Shown here one piece after another: positions 1 through 9,141 of a DNA stretch of 64,000 nt. Source of the DNA: Loktanella sp. Alg231-35. GTDB lineage: Bacteria; Pseudomonadota; Alphaproteobacteria; Rhodobacterales; Rhodobacteraceae. Where the stretch lies: the NCBI RefSeq assembly GCF_900143545.1, contig NZ_FREV01000001.1, forward strand, positions 558,001 through 622,000, in the 5' to 3' direction. How positions within the stretch are numbered: position 1 is the first letter of the stretch; every line of letters begins with the position of its first letter. The notes under the pieces were generated by a model that was not told where the DNA came from, made no database searches, and saw only the letters and a list, made by a program, of their open reading frames with translations. The translations under genes were made by a program, and so were the position numbers.

Positions 1-234
1 GGTGAACATTGCCTGCTCATATGGTGCGATATAGGCGTTGGTCAGCCACAATTCGCCGTCGTCCACAGAGGCATAGCTGTCGGCGATATTGGATTGGCCG
101 GTGCGCAGTGACTTTACCTCGGACCCCATCAGGATGATCCCGACCTCAAGATCTTCTTCGATGGCATAGTCATAGCGCGCGCGCCGGTTTTCGGCGACGA
201 CTTTGTAGTTTTTGTTTTCCGGTTTCTTGGCCAT
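1..234 (-). CDS. smpB: SsrA-binding protein SmpB (N-terminal 78 residues, cut by window edge)
   Basis: SmpB binds tmRNA and carries it to stalled ribosomes for trans-translation. The first 78 codons are visible, starting [20 protein letters not shown] and continuing through the family hallmark of an acidic EEDLEVGI stretch, the GSEVKSLR segment and the ANIADSYA-like segment that form the oligonucleotide-binding barrel. The ATG at 232-234 is the natural start. The C-terminal tail that reaches into the decoding centre lies outside the window. Proximity to dapA and a lytic transglycosylase is typical of Rhodobacteraceae. Family identification is secure. Confidence 0.95.
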   Translation of the reverse strand, partial: MAKKPENKNYKVVAENRRARYDYAIEEDLEVGIILMGSEVKSLRTGQSNIADSYASVDDGELWLTNAYIAPYEQAMFT

Positions 235-296
235 AGTTGGCATCAGATAGGCGAGAAGGGCCCGGGGGGCAAGGTTGCCCCGGAGCAGGAGAAGAG

Positions 297-740
297 ATGT
301 TCGTACAAATCCTGATAGGCACAGCGCTGTTGATTGCGTCCGTCATGATCGCCGGGATCAGTTTTTGGTTTTTTGAATGGCGCCTGACGGTGGTCGGTCC
401 CTGGCTGACCCGTGCGCCGCACCGGCCCAAGCTGATGCTCGTGCTTTGTGCCACGGCCATTTGGGTGCTGTTGCAGATGACAATCGCGGTTTGGCTTTGG
501 GCGCTGACGTTTTTGGGGTTGGGTATTTTCGGATCCGTGGAAGAATCGATCTATTTTGCGCTCGTTGCGTTTACCACCCTTGGGTTTGGTGACATCCTGT
601 TGCCCATGGAGTGGCGCTTGTTGGGGGGAATGGCTGCGTTGAACGGTCTGTTGAATATCGGGTTGATGACAGCCGCGATGGTCGAGACGCTGCGCCAATT
701 GCGTTTGCAACAGCGGGCAGCGGTCGCCCAAGACACATGA
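297..740 (+). CDS. small potassium-channel-like membrane protein (Ion_trans_2 type)
   Basis: Predicted 147-residue inner-membrane protein with hydrophobic segments near residues 4-26, 47-74 and 105-128. The stretch before the last helix contains TTLGFGD (residues 93-99), close to the TVGYGD selectivity filter of potassium channels and preceded by a pore-helix-like segment, so a 2TM-pore channel domain is the best call. I chose the ATG at 297 over an in-frame start at 237 because it is preceded by GGAGAAGAG and begins directly with the first membrane helix. The stop overlaps the ATG of the next gene (ATGA). No cytoplasmic sensor domain is present. The transported ion is not proven. Confidence 0.75.
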   Translation: MFVQILIGTALLIASVMIAGISFWFFEWRLTVVGPWLTRAPHRPKLMLVLCATAIWVLLQMTIAVWLWALTFLGLGIFGSVEESIYFALVAFTTLGFGDILLPMEWRLLGGMAALNGLLNIGLMTAAMVETLRQLRLQQRAAVAQDT

Positions 741-1924
741 CCGTTCCCGTTCTGAATAACCGCGCCGCCCGCCATTTGTTTCTGGCCAAACATGGGTTAG
801 CTGATCGTCCCTCGGGCCCCGGTAAGGGCCCTGATCTGGAGGCCGTGATCGGCAATCTGGGATTTGTGCAACTTGACAGTGTAAATACCTTTGCCCGCGC
901 CCATGATCTGATCCTGTGGTCCCGCCGCCAGCAGTTTCGCCCAAAAGCGTTGCAACATCTGCTGCACCGCGACCGTCAGCTGTTTGAGCATTGGACCCAC
1001 GATGCCGCCACCATCCCGATTAAGAGCTTCGCCCATTGGCGCTTGCGCTTTGCCCGCGATGCCACCCGGATGGAGCAGCGCTGGAAGGAATGGCGTCGCG
1101 GTGATTTCATGGCCAAGATTGATGATGTATTGCGCCATATCTCTGACAATGGGTGTTGCACCTCGGGTGATGTGGGCACGGACGAAAGCCGCGGATCGGG
1201 TGGCTGGTGGGATTGGCATCCCTCCAAGACCGCGTTGGAGTATCTGTGGCGCTCTGGCCAGTTGTCAGTGGTCCGGCGCGATGGGTTCACGAAGGTCTAT
1301 GATTTGACCGAGCGCGTCATTCCGGCCGAACATCTGAACCGCCGCCATCAAGAAGTAGACACGATTGAATGGTGCTGTGCTGGGGCCATGGATCGTCTGG
1401 GATTTGCCACCAGCGGTGAGTTGGCTGCGTTTTGGGATCATGTGACCCCAGCCGAGGCCAAGGCTTGGTGCCAGGCTGCATTGGCCGAGGGCCGCATAGT
1501 CGAGATTGACGTGGAGGGCTTTGATGGCAAGCTCCGCCGCTCTTTTGCTTGGCCTGATGCCATGGATTTGCCCGTCCCAGCGCCCACGCCGCGCGTGCGC
1601 ATTCTGTCGCCCTTTGATCCTGCTTTGCGGGATCGCAAACGGGCGGAGCGCTTGTTTGGGTTCCACTACAGGATCGAGATATTCGTGCCTGCGCCGAAGC
1701 GCAAATATGGCTACTATGTCTTTCCCGTGATGGAGGGCGACCGTCTGATCGGGCGGATCGATATGAAGCGGGACGGTGATGTGCTTGCCGTTCGGGCCTT
1801 CTGGCCGGAAGCGGGTGTGCGGATGGGCGAGGGGCGGATGAAGGCGCTTGCGAATGAGTTGGAACGCGCGGCGGCTTTTGGTGGATGTGAGCAGATTGAC
1901 TATGCGGAATCGTGGGTGCGTTAG
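737..1924 (+). CDS. YcaQ/AlkX-family DNA glycosylase (HTH_42 winged-helix protein)
   Basis: 395-residue protein of the winged-helix DNA glycosylase family (pfam06224), which in characterised members removes alkylated or crosslinked bases. The catalytic signature appears as Q45-L-D47 in the segment GNLGFVQLDSVNTFARAHD. A QxD motif is the mark of the AlkX/YcaQ branch (interstrand-crosslink unhooking in E. coli), whereas the AlkZ branch has QxQ. Other family features are the WTHDAA segment, the GWWDWHPSKTALEYLW segment and a C-terminal FGFHYRIEIFVP region. Translation is probably coupled to the channel gene through the ATGA overlap. Substrate range is inferred from the family. Confidence 0.85.
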   Translation: MTVPVLNNRAARHLFLAKHGLADRPSGPGKGPDLEAVIGNLGFVQLDSVNTFARAHDLILWSRRQQFRPKALQHLLHRDRQLFEHWTHDAATIPIKSFAHWRLRFARDATRMEQRWKEWRRGDFMAKIDDVLRHISDNGCCTSGDVGTDESRGSGGWWDWHPSKTALEYLWRSGQLSVVRRDGFTKVYDLTERVIPAEHLNRRHQEVDTIEWCCAGAMDRLGFATSGELAAFWDHVTPAEAKAWCQAALAEGRIVEIDVEGFDGKLRRSFAWPDAMDLPVPAPTPRVRILSPFDPALRDRKRAERLFGFHYRIEIFVPAPKRKYGYYVFPVMEGDRLIGRIDMKRDGDVLAVRAFWPEAGVRMGEGRMKALANELERAAAFGGCEQIDYAESWVR

Positions 1925-1933
1925 AACCGGCGG

Positions 1934-2686
1934 TTAGGTTTTCGAGATAATGAAACGCTGTGTCCGGCGGGCAATGTCGTAACTGGCTGAAACCTTGCCG
2001 AATTGCGCAATTGCTTCGGATTGCTCTGCAAAGTTCTTGTCGCGGATGTCCAGAACAACCGCGCCCCCCGCGTTCAACGTCTTCGAAAAATAAGTGCTGT
2101 ATGTCGAAACCGGGTAGTGGAAACCGCAGCTGAGCAAGCTGATCGCGAGATCGACATTGGCTGTACCCATCACGTCCGTATTGTTTGGATTTACCAACGA
2201 TATCTTGTCGGCAGAGACACCATTGGCCACCAGAAACGCCTTAGCCTTGCGCAGGTTGGAATAACCCGCGCCCTGTTGCTGAAATCCAAAATCCCGAACT
2301 TCGCTTTCCTCGATATCGATCAGTGTCAAATCCGCATCAAAGTCACGGCTGATGAACAGATCCACAAAGGCGTAGCCACAGCCGATATCGGCAACTGACT
2401 TGATGCCATCTTTGGGAAGATGCGCCTTGAGCGCTAGATATTCGATGTAGGCTATCGCGATGGCTCGCTTGACCAGATCATATCCCTTTTGATCGATGAC
2501 AGTTTCAAGTGGCGTGCTGTCGCCATCCGTCCAACGCCGGATCAGGCGACCACCGCGTGGCACATCGAAAAGAACCTGAGAACGCTGCAACACCACATTC
2601 AGGATGTCAGCGTCGTCAAACATGCCGACGTCAAGGGACGTGATGACATCAGAGTTGATCAGATCCTGCAGGACGTCGATATCCAT
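1934..2686 (-). CDS. class I SAM-dependent methyltransferase, substrate unknown
   Basis: 250-residue protein. The central part carries a motif I (VADIGCGYAFVDLF, near residues 97-110) followed by an acidic strand end (LTLIDIEES) and a motif IV-like VDLAISLLSCGFHYP, which together indicate a Rossmann-fold methyltransferase. The first 90 residues are not a recognised domain and may contact the substrate. The start ATG at 2684-2686 has an AAGGTG ribosome site. It lies downstream of dapA on the same strand but a strong hairpin separates them, so it is probably transcribed on its own. Base composition is lower in GC than the flanking genes, which could indicate recent acquisition. Confidence 0.7.
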   Translation of the reverse strand: MDIDVLQDLINSDVITSLDVGMFDDADILNVVLQRSQVLFDVPRGGRLIRRWTDGDSTPLETVIDQKGYDLVKRAIAIAYIEYLALKAHLPKDGIKSVADIGCGYAFVDLFISRDFDADLTLIDIEESEVRDFGFQQQGAGYSNLRKAKAFLVANGVSADKISLVNPNNTDVMGTANVDLAISLLSCGFHYPVSTYSTYFSKTLNAGGAVVLDIRDKNFAEQSEAIAQFGKVSASYDIARRTQRFIISKT

Positions 2687-2724
2687 ATATCACCTTCTGT
2701 CGCCAGGATGGTCGGGCTGGTGAA

Positions 2725-2752
2725 GATGCGCGCCGCCTTGCTGGCGCGCATC
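2725..2752 (-). terminator. 10-bp hairpin after dapA
   Basis: A perfect inverted repeat, GATGCGCGCC with its complement and an 8-nt loop, sits between the dapA stop and the methyltransferase start. There is no following T-run, so it may be a weak or Rho-assisted terminator, or a transcript-stabilising stem. Confidence 0.5.
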
Positions 2753-2763
2753 CTGTTCACTAC

Positions 2764-3636
2764 TCAGTTCAGCAAACCCGCATGCACCATGGCACTGCGC
2801 AGCTTTTCTTTCGTTTCATCCGTCAGCTCGGTCAATGGTGAGCGCACTTCATCGCTGCACAGCCCCAGCAGTGACATGCCGTATTTCGCACCGACCAGGC
2901 CCGGCTCTGTGAACACTGCCTCGTGCAGTGGCATCAGCCGGTCCAATTGTGTCAGCGCCTTGGCATAGTCGCCCGCCAATGTGCTTTCCTGAAATTCAGC
3001 AATCAGCTTGGGTGCGATGTTGGCCGTGACCGAAATACACCCGTGGCCGCCATGTGCGTTATAACCCAGCGCGGTCGCGTCTTCGCCAGATAGTTGGATA
3101 AAGTCAGGCCCGCAGCGCATCCGTTGCGCAGGGACCCGTGACAGGTCGGCGGTGGCGTCTTTGACGCCCACGATCATCTCATGCTTGGCCAGTTCCGCCA
3201 TTGTGTCGGGCGTCATGTCGATGACCGACCGAGGTGGAATGTTGTAGATGATGATCGGCAATCCGCAATCGGCGGCGGCAGTGAAATGCGCGATTAGCCC
3301 ACGTTGCGTTGGCTTGTTGTAATAGGGCGTGACCACCAGCGCCGCATCCGCGCCCGCCGCCTTGGCTGCTTTGACCAGTCGCACAGTCTCAGCCGTGTTG
3401 TTCGACCCGGCACCGGCGATCACGGGGATGCGCCCGGCTGCCTCATTGACGACCGTTTCGACCACCAGATCGTGTTCTTCATGGGTCAGCGTCGGGCTTT
3501 CACCGGTTGTACCGACTGGCACCAGCCCGTGGCTGCCTTGATCGACATGCCAGTTCACAAGTTTTTTCAGCGCGTCCACGTCAACTTTGCCGTCGCGAAA
3601 CGGCGTGACGAGGGCGGGGAGAGATCCCTTAAACAT
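2764..3636 (-). CDS. dapA: 4-hydroxy-tetrahydrodipicolinate synthase
   Basis: 290-residue (usual ~292) class I aldolase condensing pyruvate with aspartate semialdehyde, the first committed step of lysine and diaminopimelate synthesis. Recognised by GTTGESPTL (pyruvate and proton-relay Thr), TPYYNKP and YNIPPRS (catalytic Tyr), and VGVKDAT with the Schiff-base lysine at residue 159. The ATG at 3634-3636, preceded by GGAAG and starting [13 protein letters not shown], is preferred to an upstream in-frame start because it matches the family N terminus. It is divergent from the lytic transglycosylase gene, so both promoters should lie in 3637-3818. Confidence 0.96.
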   Translation of the reverse strand: MFKGSLPALVTPFRDGKVDVDALKKLVNWHVDQGSHGLVPVGTTGESPTLTHEEHDLVVETVVNEAAGRIPVIAGAGSNNTAETVRLVKAAKAAGADAALVVTPYYNKPTQRGLIAHFTAAADCGLPIIIYNIPPRSVIDMTPDTMAELAKHEMIVGVKDATADLSRVPAQRMRCGPDFIQLSGEDATALGYNAHGGHGCISVTANIAPKLIAEFQESTLAGDYAKALTQLDRLMPLHEAVFTEPGLVGAKYGMSLLGLCSDEVRSPLTELTDETKEKLRSAMVHAGLLN

Positions 3637-3818
3637 GGCACGCTTCCTTCTTGTGATTGGCCGGGATTGGCCACTTAAAATCGCGCGGACACTAGGCTGC
3701 GCGCGCCCTTTCGACAAGCCCCAGATGCACGGCTTTCTGCCGATTGTCAGGTTTGTGAGTTGTGATTGCGCGCGGCCCGGCTACCTTGGGTGTGCAGGCA
3801 ATTGGCAAGGTAAGTGAC

Positions 3819-5864
3819 ATGCGCATTCCAATGATCATAGCGATGATTGCAGCAATGGGCCTGCCGGCGCAGGCGCAAACCGTGCCGCCAGAGGCTGTGG
3901 CCGCGATTGCCGCTGCGGACGAAGACTGGGACATCGGCTATGCTTTGGCCCGCGATGCAGGGCCGGTGACAATCGATGCCATCACTTGGCTGCGTTTGCG
4001 TGCGGGAGACGCAACCTTTGCCGAATACCGCGAGTTTATTACACAGAAAGCAGGTTGGCCGGGGATCCGCCGTTTGCGCGCCGAAGCAGAGCTGGTCATC
4101 GATGAAGGTCATGATCCGGCGCAGGTGATCGCCTTTTTCGCAGAAGACGCCCCGCAAACCGGTGAAGGTGCCGTGCGTCTAGCGGAGGCGCTGATTGCTT
4201 CAGATCAAGAGGACGAAGCCCGCGCCGCCTTGCGCGCCGCGTGGATCAATCTGCGCCTGAGCGAGGATGGGCATGAGGTGATGGTCGCCAGCTTTGGCGA
4301 TCTTTTGCAGCCGTTCCACCGCGCCCGCGTGGATGCGTTAATGTGGCGGTCGCGCCGTGCAGAGGCTGAACGGATGCTGCCTCTACTGGATGAGGGTCAA
4401 AAGGCGTTTACTACCGCACGGATCGGTTATGCATCGGGCACCCGCAATATGCGCCCTTTATATGACGCTGTTCCCGCTGCGCTGCGTGCGGACCCCGGTT
4501 TTGCCTATGATCGCTATTCCTGGTTGGCGTCGCGCGGGGAATGGACTGATGCGGTTGAGATGCTCATGGACCGATCTACCAGTCGCGCCGCTTTAGGTGA
4601 ACCTCTGCGTTGGTCGGGCTATCGCCGCATTCTGGCGCGTTGGGAAATGCGCGAGGGGCGCGCGCAGCAGGCCTATGATTTGGCGTCGCGCCACTATTTG
4701 TCAGAGGGGTCGAGCTATGCAGATCTGGAGTGGTTGTCGGGTTACATCGCCCTGACATACTTGGGTGACCCGGAGCTTGCCCGCGGGCATTTTGAGAATG
4801 GCTTGCGTGTTTCCACTGGTCCAATCTCGGTCAGCCGGATGCAGTATTGGATTGGTCGCGCGCAGTCCGTTTTGGGAGAAACCGATGCTGCCGCCGCAGC
4901 CTACGCCGCTGCCGCCGAGCATCAGACGGCGTTTTATGGGTTGTTGGCGTCAGAGCAGACCGGGCGACCGTTGGCCCCCACCCTGTCAGGCTCTGCCATT
5001 GCGTGGCGCGACGCGCCGGTCTTTGACGACGAGATTGTCAAAGCCGCCCTGACCTTGCTGGCTGGTGGCGAGCGTGGGGCGGCGTTTACGTTCTTTGCCG
5101 CACTTGGCCAGAGCTTGGATGCCGAGGGTTTGACCGCATTGGGTGCGTATCTTAGCGAGATTGACGAGCATCGCTATACGTTGCTTTTGGGAAAGGCCGC
5201 TGTCACGCGGGGTATTTTGATCCCCGAAATTTACTTTCCCATTCATGATCTGGCAGAGATGGACCTGCCCGCGGCCCCGGCGTTGTCTTTGTCCATTGCT
5301 CGCCGCGAAAGTGAGTTCAATGAAAGTATCGGTAGTCCCGTCGGCGCGCTGGGCTTGATGCAGCTCATGCCAGCGACAGCGCAAGAGGTGTCAGAGGGGC
5401 TTGGGTTGCCGTATTCGCGCGGGCGCCTGACCTCTGATTGGCAATACAATGCGACCTTGGGCGCGCAATATCTGGATTTTTTGACCCAAGAGTTTGGCCC
5501 GACGCCCGTTATGATAGCCGCCGGTTACAACGCTGGGCCAAGCCGCCCCATCCGCTGGATCGATGAACGAGGTGACCCGCGCCTGCGCGAGATGGATGTG
5601 GTGGATTGGATCGAACATATCCCGTTTCGCGAAACACGGAACTACGTGATGCGGGTGACGGAAAGCATTCCCATCTATGAGGCCCGCTTGACCGGGCAAA
5701 CCGGCCCTGTGCGCTTTACCGCTTTGTTGGAGGGGCGCAAGCCGTTGATCCGCCCGGTTGCGCGGCCAGCGCCGGATGTGGCGATGGCGACGTCGTCGGC
5801 CCCGTCGATGGAGGTTTTGACCGAAACACCGGATGTGCGCCCTGTGGCCAGGCCGGGAGGTTAG
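3819..5864 (+). CDS. soluble lytic murein transglycosylase (Slt70-like)
   Basis: 681-residue periplasmic enzyme that cleaves the MurNAc-GlcNAc bond with 1,6-anhydro ring formation. A signal peptide runs from the ATG at 3819 (MRIPMIIAMIAAMGLPAQAQ). A long alpha-helical superhelix region follows (residues ~25-460). The C-terminal SLT domain has the catalytic Glu497 in RRESEFN, then GALGLMQLMPATA, and the AAGYNAGPSR motif. Domain order and length match the Slt70 family. A proline-rich tail with two VRPVARP segments ends the protein and is not part of the catalytic domain. It is divergent from dapA. Confidence 0.93.
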   Translation: MRIPMIIAMIAAMGLPAQAQTVPPEAVAAIAAADEDWDIGYALARDAGPVTIDAITWLRLRAGDATFAEYREFITQKAGWPGIRRLRAEAELVIDEGHDPAQVIAFFAEDAPQTGEGAVRLAEALIASDQEDEARAALRAAWINLRLSEDGHEVMVASFGDLLQPFHRARVDALMWRSRRAEAERMLPLLDEGQKAFTTARIGYASGTRNMRPLYDAVPAALRADPGFAYDRYSWLASRGEWTDAVEMLMDRSTSRAALGEPLRWSGYRRILARWEMREGRAQQAYDLASRHYLSEGSSYADLEWLSGYIALTYLGDPELARGHFENGLRVSTGPISVSRMQYWIGRAQSVLGETDAAAAAYAAAAEHQTAFYGLLASEQTGRPLAPTLSGSAIAWRDAPVFDDEIVKAALTLLAGGERGAAFTFFAALGQSLDAEGLTALGAYLSEIDEHRYTLLLGKAAVTRGILIPEIYFPIHDLAEMDLPAAPALSLSIARRESEFNESIGSPVGALGLMQLMPATAQEVSEGLGLPYSRGRLTSDWQYNATLGAQYLDFLTQEFGPTPVMIAAGYNAGPSRPIRWIDERGDPRLREMDVVDWIEHIPFRETRNYVMRVTESIPIYEARLTGQTGPVRFTALLEGRKPLIRPVARPAPDVAMATSSAPSMEVLTETPDVRPVARPGG

Positions 5865-5873
5865 GTGCCCGAC

Positions 5874-6740
5874 CTAAGCGGAGGCCCGCCGTGACCGCCA
5901 AAGCGTGAACAGCCCGGCCCCTACAACGATTGCCGCCCCGATCGCCACATTGGGGCGCAGCGTTTCGCCCAAGAGGAACAGGCCGATGGCGCTGGCAAAG
6001 ACCAGCTGTAGGTAGGCGAAGGGTTGCACCGCGCTCGCCTCGGCCACTTCATAGGTTTTGATCAAGAGCCAGTGGCCAAGTGCCCCGGTGATGCAGAGTG
6101 TTGCCATCCATTGCCAGTCATGGGCGGTTATCGGTTCCCAGTACCAGATGCCCACTACCGTCATCAGCGCGGCCCCCGATGTGCCGGTCCAAAAGAATGA
6201 TGTTGCCGTGCTGTCCTTGCGTGCCGCATAGCGGGTCAGCAGGCCATAGAGCGCAAACATCAGCGCGGACAGCAAGGGGATCGCCGCTGCAGGGGCAAAG
6301 ACGGTGTAGCCCGGTTGCAAGATCACCAGTACACCTACAAAGCCGATGCCAATCGCGGCCCAGCGCCGCCAGCCGACGTTTTCGCCCAAAACCGGCCCGG
6401 ACAGGGCGGCGATCAAAAGAGGGTAGCAGGCAAAGATGGCGTGGCTTTCCACCAAACCCAGCAACACAAAGGCACTAACCATCACGCAGATTTCAGTGGC
6501 AAGCAGTGTGCCCCGGAAAATTTGCAAGATCGGTTGTTTTGTTGCTGCGGCGGCGCGAATTGACCCGGATTGCCGGGCGGCAATGGTGACCACGAAGGCG
6601 GCAAAGAACCAATAGCGGATCATCACGATTATGATTACGTTGTAATTTTCGGCCAGAAGCCGCGAAATTCCGTCCTGCACTGCAAAGACAAATGTCGTTG
6701 CAATCATCAACAAGATACCAAGGCGCGGGTTATTCTGCAT
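5874..6740 (-). CDS. EamA-family (DMT superfamily) transporter
   Basis: 288-residue inner-membrane protein with about ten hydrophobic helices forming two EamA repeats (roughly residues 8-140 and 150-283). Typical elements are an N-terminal FAVQDGISRLLAE helix, the conserved GEN motif at the end of the first repeat and LLGETLRPNVAIGAAIV near the end. Homologues export amino acids, nucleotides or similar metabolites, but the substrate cannot be read from sequence. Its ATG lies inside the last codons of mnmD (11-bp overlap), so the two genes are co-transcribed and probably translationally coupled. It converges on the transglycosylase gene. Confidence 0.88.
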   Translation of the reverse strand: MQNNPRLGILLMIATTFVFAVQDGISRLLAENYNVIIIVMIRYWFFAAFVVTIAARQSGSIRAAAATKQPILQIFRGTLLATEICVMVSAFVLLGLVESHAIFACYPLLIAALSGPVLGENVGWRRWAAIGIGFVGVLVILQPGYTVFAPAAAIPLLSALMFALYGLLTRYAARKDSTATSFFWTGTSGAALMTVVGIWYWEPITAHDWQWMATLCITGALGHWLLIKTYEVAEASAVQPFAYLQLVFASAIGLFLLGETLRPNVAIGAAIVVGAGLFTLWRSRRASA

Positions 6741-7410
6741 GCGCCATCCTTGCCGTTGTCATGTGACGTTTGCGCCCATAGCCGGGGGTGCGGGTGACGG
6801 TGAACCCGGCCTCTGCCAGTGTGCGCCGGATATGTCCGGCGGCAGAGTATGTCGCTGCCGTGCCGTTCGGTTTGGTATGGGTGCCAACGGCATTCAGCAA
6901 GGACGGCTCCCACAGTTCAGGGTTCTTTGCCGGTGAGAAGCCGTCAAGGAACCAAGCATCCGCTTTGCCCTGCCATTGCGGGAGTGTCGCGCGGGCATCC
7001 CCGAGGATCACCTCAAGCAGCGGCCCATCCGAAAGCTGGGTAACGCCAGTGCCCGGTGTCCATTCGGCCAGAAGTGTTTCAGCGTAGGGAGCAAGCTGCG
7101 GGAAGTGGCGCAATGCGTCACGCATGTCTGGCAGGGCCATGGCGAAAGCCTCAAAGGATGTGAACCGCAGGATGCCCGGTCGCCCGGCCTTGTCCCAGAG
7201 CGCCCATGTCACCAGCAGGTTCAGCCCGGTGCCAAACCCAAGCTCTGCAATCTGAAAGTCATCATTGAACCGCGCGGGCAGATCGTTGCCAGCAAGAAAG
7301 ACATGCTCGGTTTCGGCCAGCCCGTTGTCGAGCGAATAATAAGGATCATCAAAAGCGGTCGCGATGGGCACGCCATCCCGCCATTCCAATTCTGCTCTCT
7401 GGTCTGTCAT
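6730..7410 (-). CDS. mnmD: tRNA mnm5s2U methyltransferase MnmD (MnmC methyltransferase half)
   Basis: 226-residue SAM-dependent methyltransferase that converts nm5(s2)U to mnm5(s2)U at wobble position 34 of tRNA. The family signature is visible: PYYSLDNGLAETEHVFL near the start, IAELGFGTGLNLL (SAM loop, residues 54-66) and WFLDGFSPAKNPELW. In enterobacteria this is the N-terminal half of bifunctional MnmC. Here it is a stand-alone gene, and the FAD half is the divergent neighbour at 7458. The ATG at 7408-7410 is chosen because it starts MTDQRAELEW as in the family; an upstream in-frame start adds an unrelated basic stretch that overlaps the intergenic region. Confidence 0.9.
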   Translation of the reverse strand: MTDQRAELEWRDGVPIATAFDDPYYSLDNGLAETEHVFLAGNDLPARFNDDFQIAELGFGTGLNLLVTWALWDKAGRPGILRFTSFEAFAMALPDMRDALRHFPQLAPYAETLLAEWTPGTGVTQLSDGPLLEVILGDARATLPQWQGKADAWFLDGFSPAKNPELWEPSLLNAVGTHTKPNGTAATYSAAGHIRRTLAEAGFTVTRTPGYGRKRHMTTARMAHAE

Positions 7411-7457
7411 GCGCGTGTGCCCTACCTTTGCGTCATCTTTGTGCGGAAGGGCGCGGA

Positions 7458-8462
7458 ATGGCAACGACAGATGTGACGGTGATGGGGGCCGGGGTGTTCG
7501 GCCTATCAGTGGCCTTTGCCTGCGCGTCACGGGGTGCAGCGGTGCGGGTCATTGATCCGCATGGTGTTGCTGCGGGTTCCAGCGGTGGTTTGGTCGGGGC
7601 TTTGGCCCCGCATGTGCCGGAGAACTGGAATGAAAAGAAGGCGTTTCAATTTGAAAGCTTGATCATGGCACAGGCGTTTTGGGATCGCGTTGAGGCGGTG
7701 ACAGGGGCTGATGTGGGCTATGTCCGGTCGGGCCGTTTGCAGCCATTGGCGGACGACCGTGCCGTTGCATTGGCCCGGACCCGTGCACAGGGTGCGGCCG
7801 AGCTGTGGCAGGGCAAGGCCACCTGGGACGTTCGAGAGGCGCAAGATGCTGCATGGATGCCTCCTACGCCTTCGGGTTGGGTTGTGTATGACACGTTGTC
7901 GGGTTTGATCCATCCGCGTCGGGCCACGCGCGCGCTGGCAGATGCTGTGGTTGCCCTTGGGGGTGAGGTTTTGACCGAAGGCCAAGCGCAGGGGCAGGTG
8001 GTCTGGGCCACGGGATGGCCGGGCATGGTTGAGGTTGGAGGCAATGGGGTGAAAGGACAGGCCGCATTGCTGCGTCACGATGCGGCGGGTCAGCCGCAGC
8101 TTTTTGCTGATGCGTTGCACATCATCCCGCACGGTGATGGGACCGTTGCCATCGGGTCTACGTCGGAGCGAGAATTTGACGACCCCACCGGGACGGATAC
8201 CGCATTGGATGATGTCATCACCCGCGCCGTTGCAGCATTTCCAGTGTTGAAAGGGGCGCAAGTCATTGAGCGTTGGGCGGGTGTGCGTCCGCGCAGCAAA
8301 AGCCGCGCGCCGGTCTTAGGTGCACATCCGACAAGGTCGGGCGCGTATATCGCCAATGGCGGGTTCAAGATTGGATTTGGCATGGCCCCGAAGGTCGGTG
8401 AGGTCATGGCTGATCTGGTATTGGACGGGCGCGATACGATCCCAGAGGGGTTCCGCGCCTGA
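7458..8462 (+). CDS. FAD-dependent oxidoreductase, probable MnmC oxidase half
   Basis: 334-residue DAO-fold flavoprotein. A dinucleotide-binding GAGVFG loop is near residue 10, a conserved AAGSSGGLVGALAPHVPENW segment follows (the MnmC FAD domain has an equivalent GASGN..GALYP segment), and WAGVRPRSKSRAPVLG and GFKIGFGMAPKVGE lie at the C-terminal end. Because mnmD is divergent from it with only 47 bp between starts, it most likely removes the carboxymethyl group of cmnm5(s2)U before MnmD methylates the product. The start ATG at 7458 has a GGAAGG site. A different amino-acid oxidase role is possible but less likely given the pairing. Confidence 0.75.
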   Translation: MATTDVTVMGAGVFGLSVAFACASRGAAVRVIDPHGVAAGSSGGLVGALAPHVPENWNEKKAFQFESLIMAQAFWDRVEAVTGADVGYVRSGRLQPLADDRAVALARTRAQGAAELWQGKATWDVREAQDAAWMPPTPSGWVVYDTLSGLIHPRRATRALADAVVALGGEVLTEGQAQGQVVWATGWPGMVEVGGNGVKGQAALLRHDAAGQPQLFADALHIIPHGDGTVAIGSTSEREFDDPTGTDTALDDVITRAVAAFPVLKGAQVIERWAGVRPRSKSRAPVLGAHPTRSGAYIANGGFKIGFGMAPKVGEVMADLVLDGRDTIPEGFRA

Positions 8463-8463
8463 T

Positions 8464-9132
8464 TTAGATGGCCGGAGCCTGTGCAAAGGGCAGATGCCCC
8501 GTCTTGATCCAAACCCGCGCGCCATCATCATCGGCGGTCAAGTTCAGTGGCGCACCTTCTGGCAGGCGCAGCCATGAGCCTTTCGTCAAAGTGTCGCCAC
8601 CTTCAACGCCGCTGCCCGCAATCATCAATAGTTCCACCCCGCCTTGCGGCGTTTCGTTCAACGTCACACGGGGTGCGAGCGAAACAAAGCGGACCTGTTC
8701 TTTTGTATCTTTATGCAGGGTTTTGGCGCTGATCCCGTCGGCAATGGGTGTCAGCCCGTCGTCCATTACCATGCGGAATTGCGTCCGGTCATCGGGGTCA
8801 AATTGCCAAAGCTTGACGAAAATCGTGCACCCTTCAGCCGCGCCCGGCGTGTGCGATGTAGTCGGCGGATTGCGTACGTAGGTGCCAGCGGGGTAGTCGC
8901 CGTGTTCGTCCTGAAAGACACCCTCCAGCACAATGAATTCTTCGCCACCCGTATGCGTATGCGCTGAGAATGTGCTGCCGGAGGCGTAGCGCACGATGGA
9001 CGTGGCGCGTGCGACCTCATCCCCGATCCGGTCCAGCATCCGCCGGTCCACGCCGGGCATGGGTGAAGCGATCCAATCAAGGCTTTCGGAATGGACAAGG
9101 GCGCGCTGCGTGAAGTCTGCGTTCAGTTCCAT
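8464..9132 (-). CDS. ChrR-like cupin domain protein
   Basis: 222-residue protein with two apparent cupin folds. The first carries the metal-binding pattern [19 protein letters not shown] followed by [12 protein letters not shown], as in the ChrR cupin; the second half ([29 protein letters not shown]) looks like a degenerate second cupin. It lacks the N-terminal zinc anti-sigma domain of true ChrR, so it is not itself an anti-sigma factor. It is the last gene of the 12065-to-8464 operon, nine bases after the PxpA stop. That position suggests a link with 5-oxoproline metabolism, but no activity can be assigned. Confidence 0.75.
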   Translation of the reverse strand: MELNADFTQRALVHSESLDWIASPMPGVDRRMLDRIGDEVARATSIVRYASGSTFSAHTHTGGEEFIVLEGVFQDEHGDYPAGTYVRNPPTTSHTPGAAEGCTIFVKLWQFDPDDRTQFRMVMDDGLTPIADGISAKTLHKDTKEQVRFVSLAPRVTLNETPQGGVELLMIAGSGVEGGDTLTKGSWLRLPEGAPLNLTADDDGARVWIKTGHLPFAQAPAI

Positions 9133-9141
9133 AGGATACCT

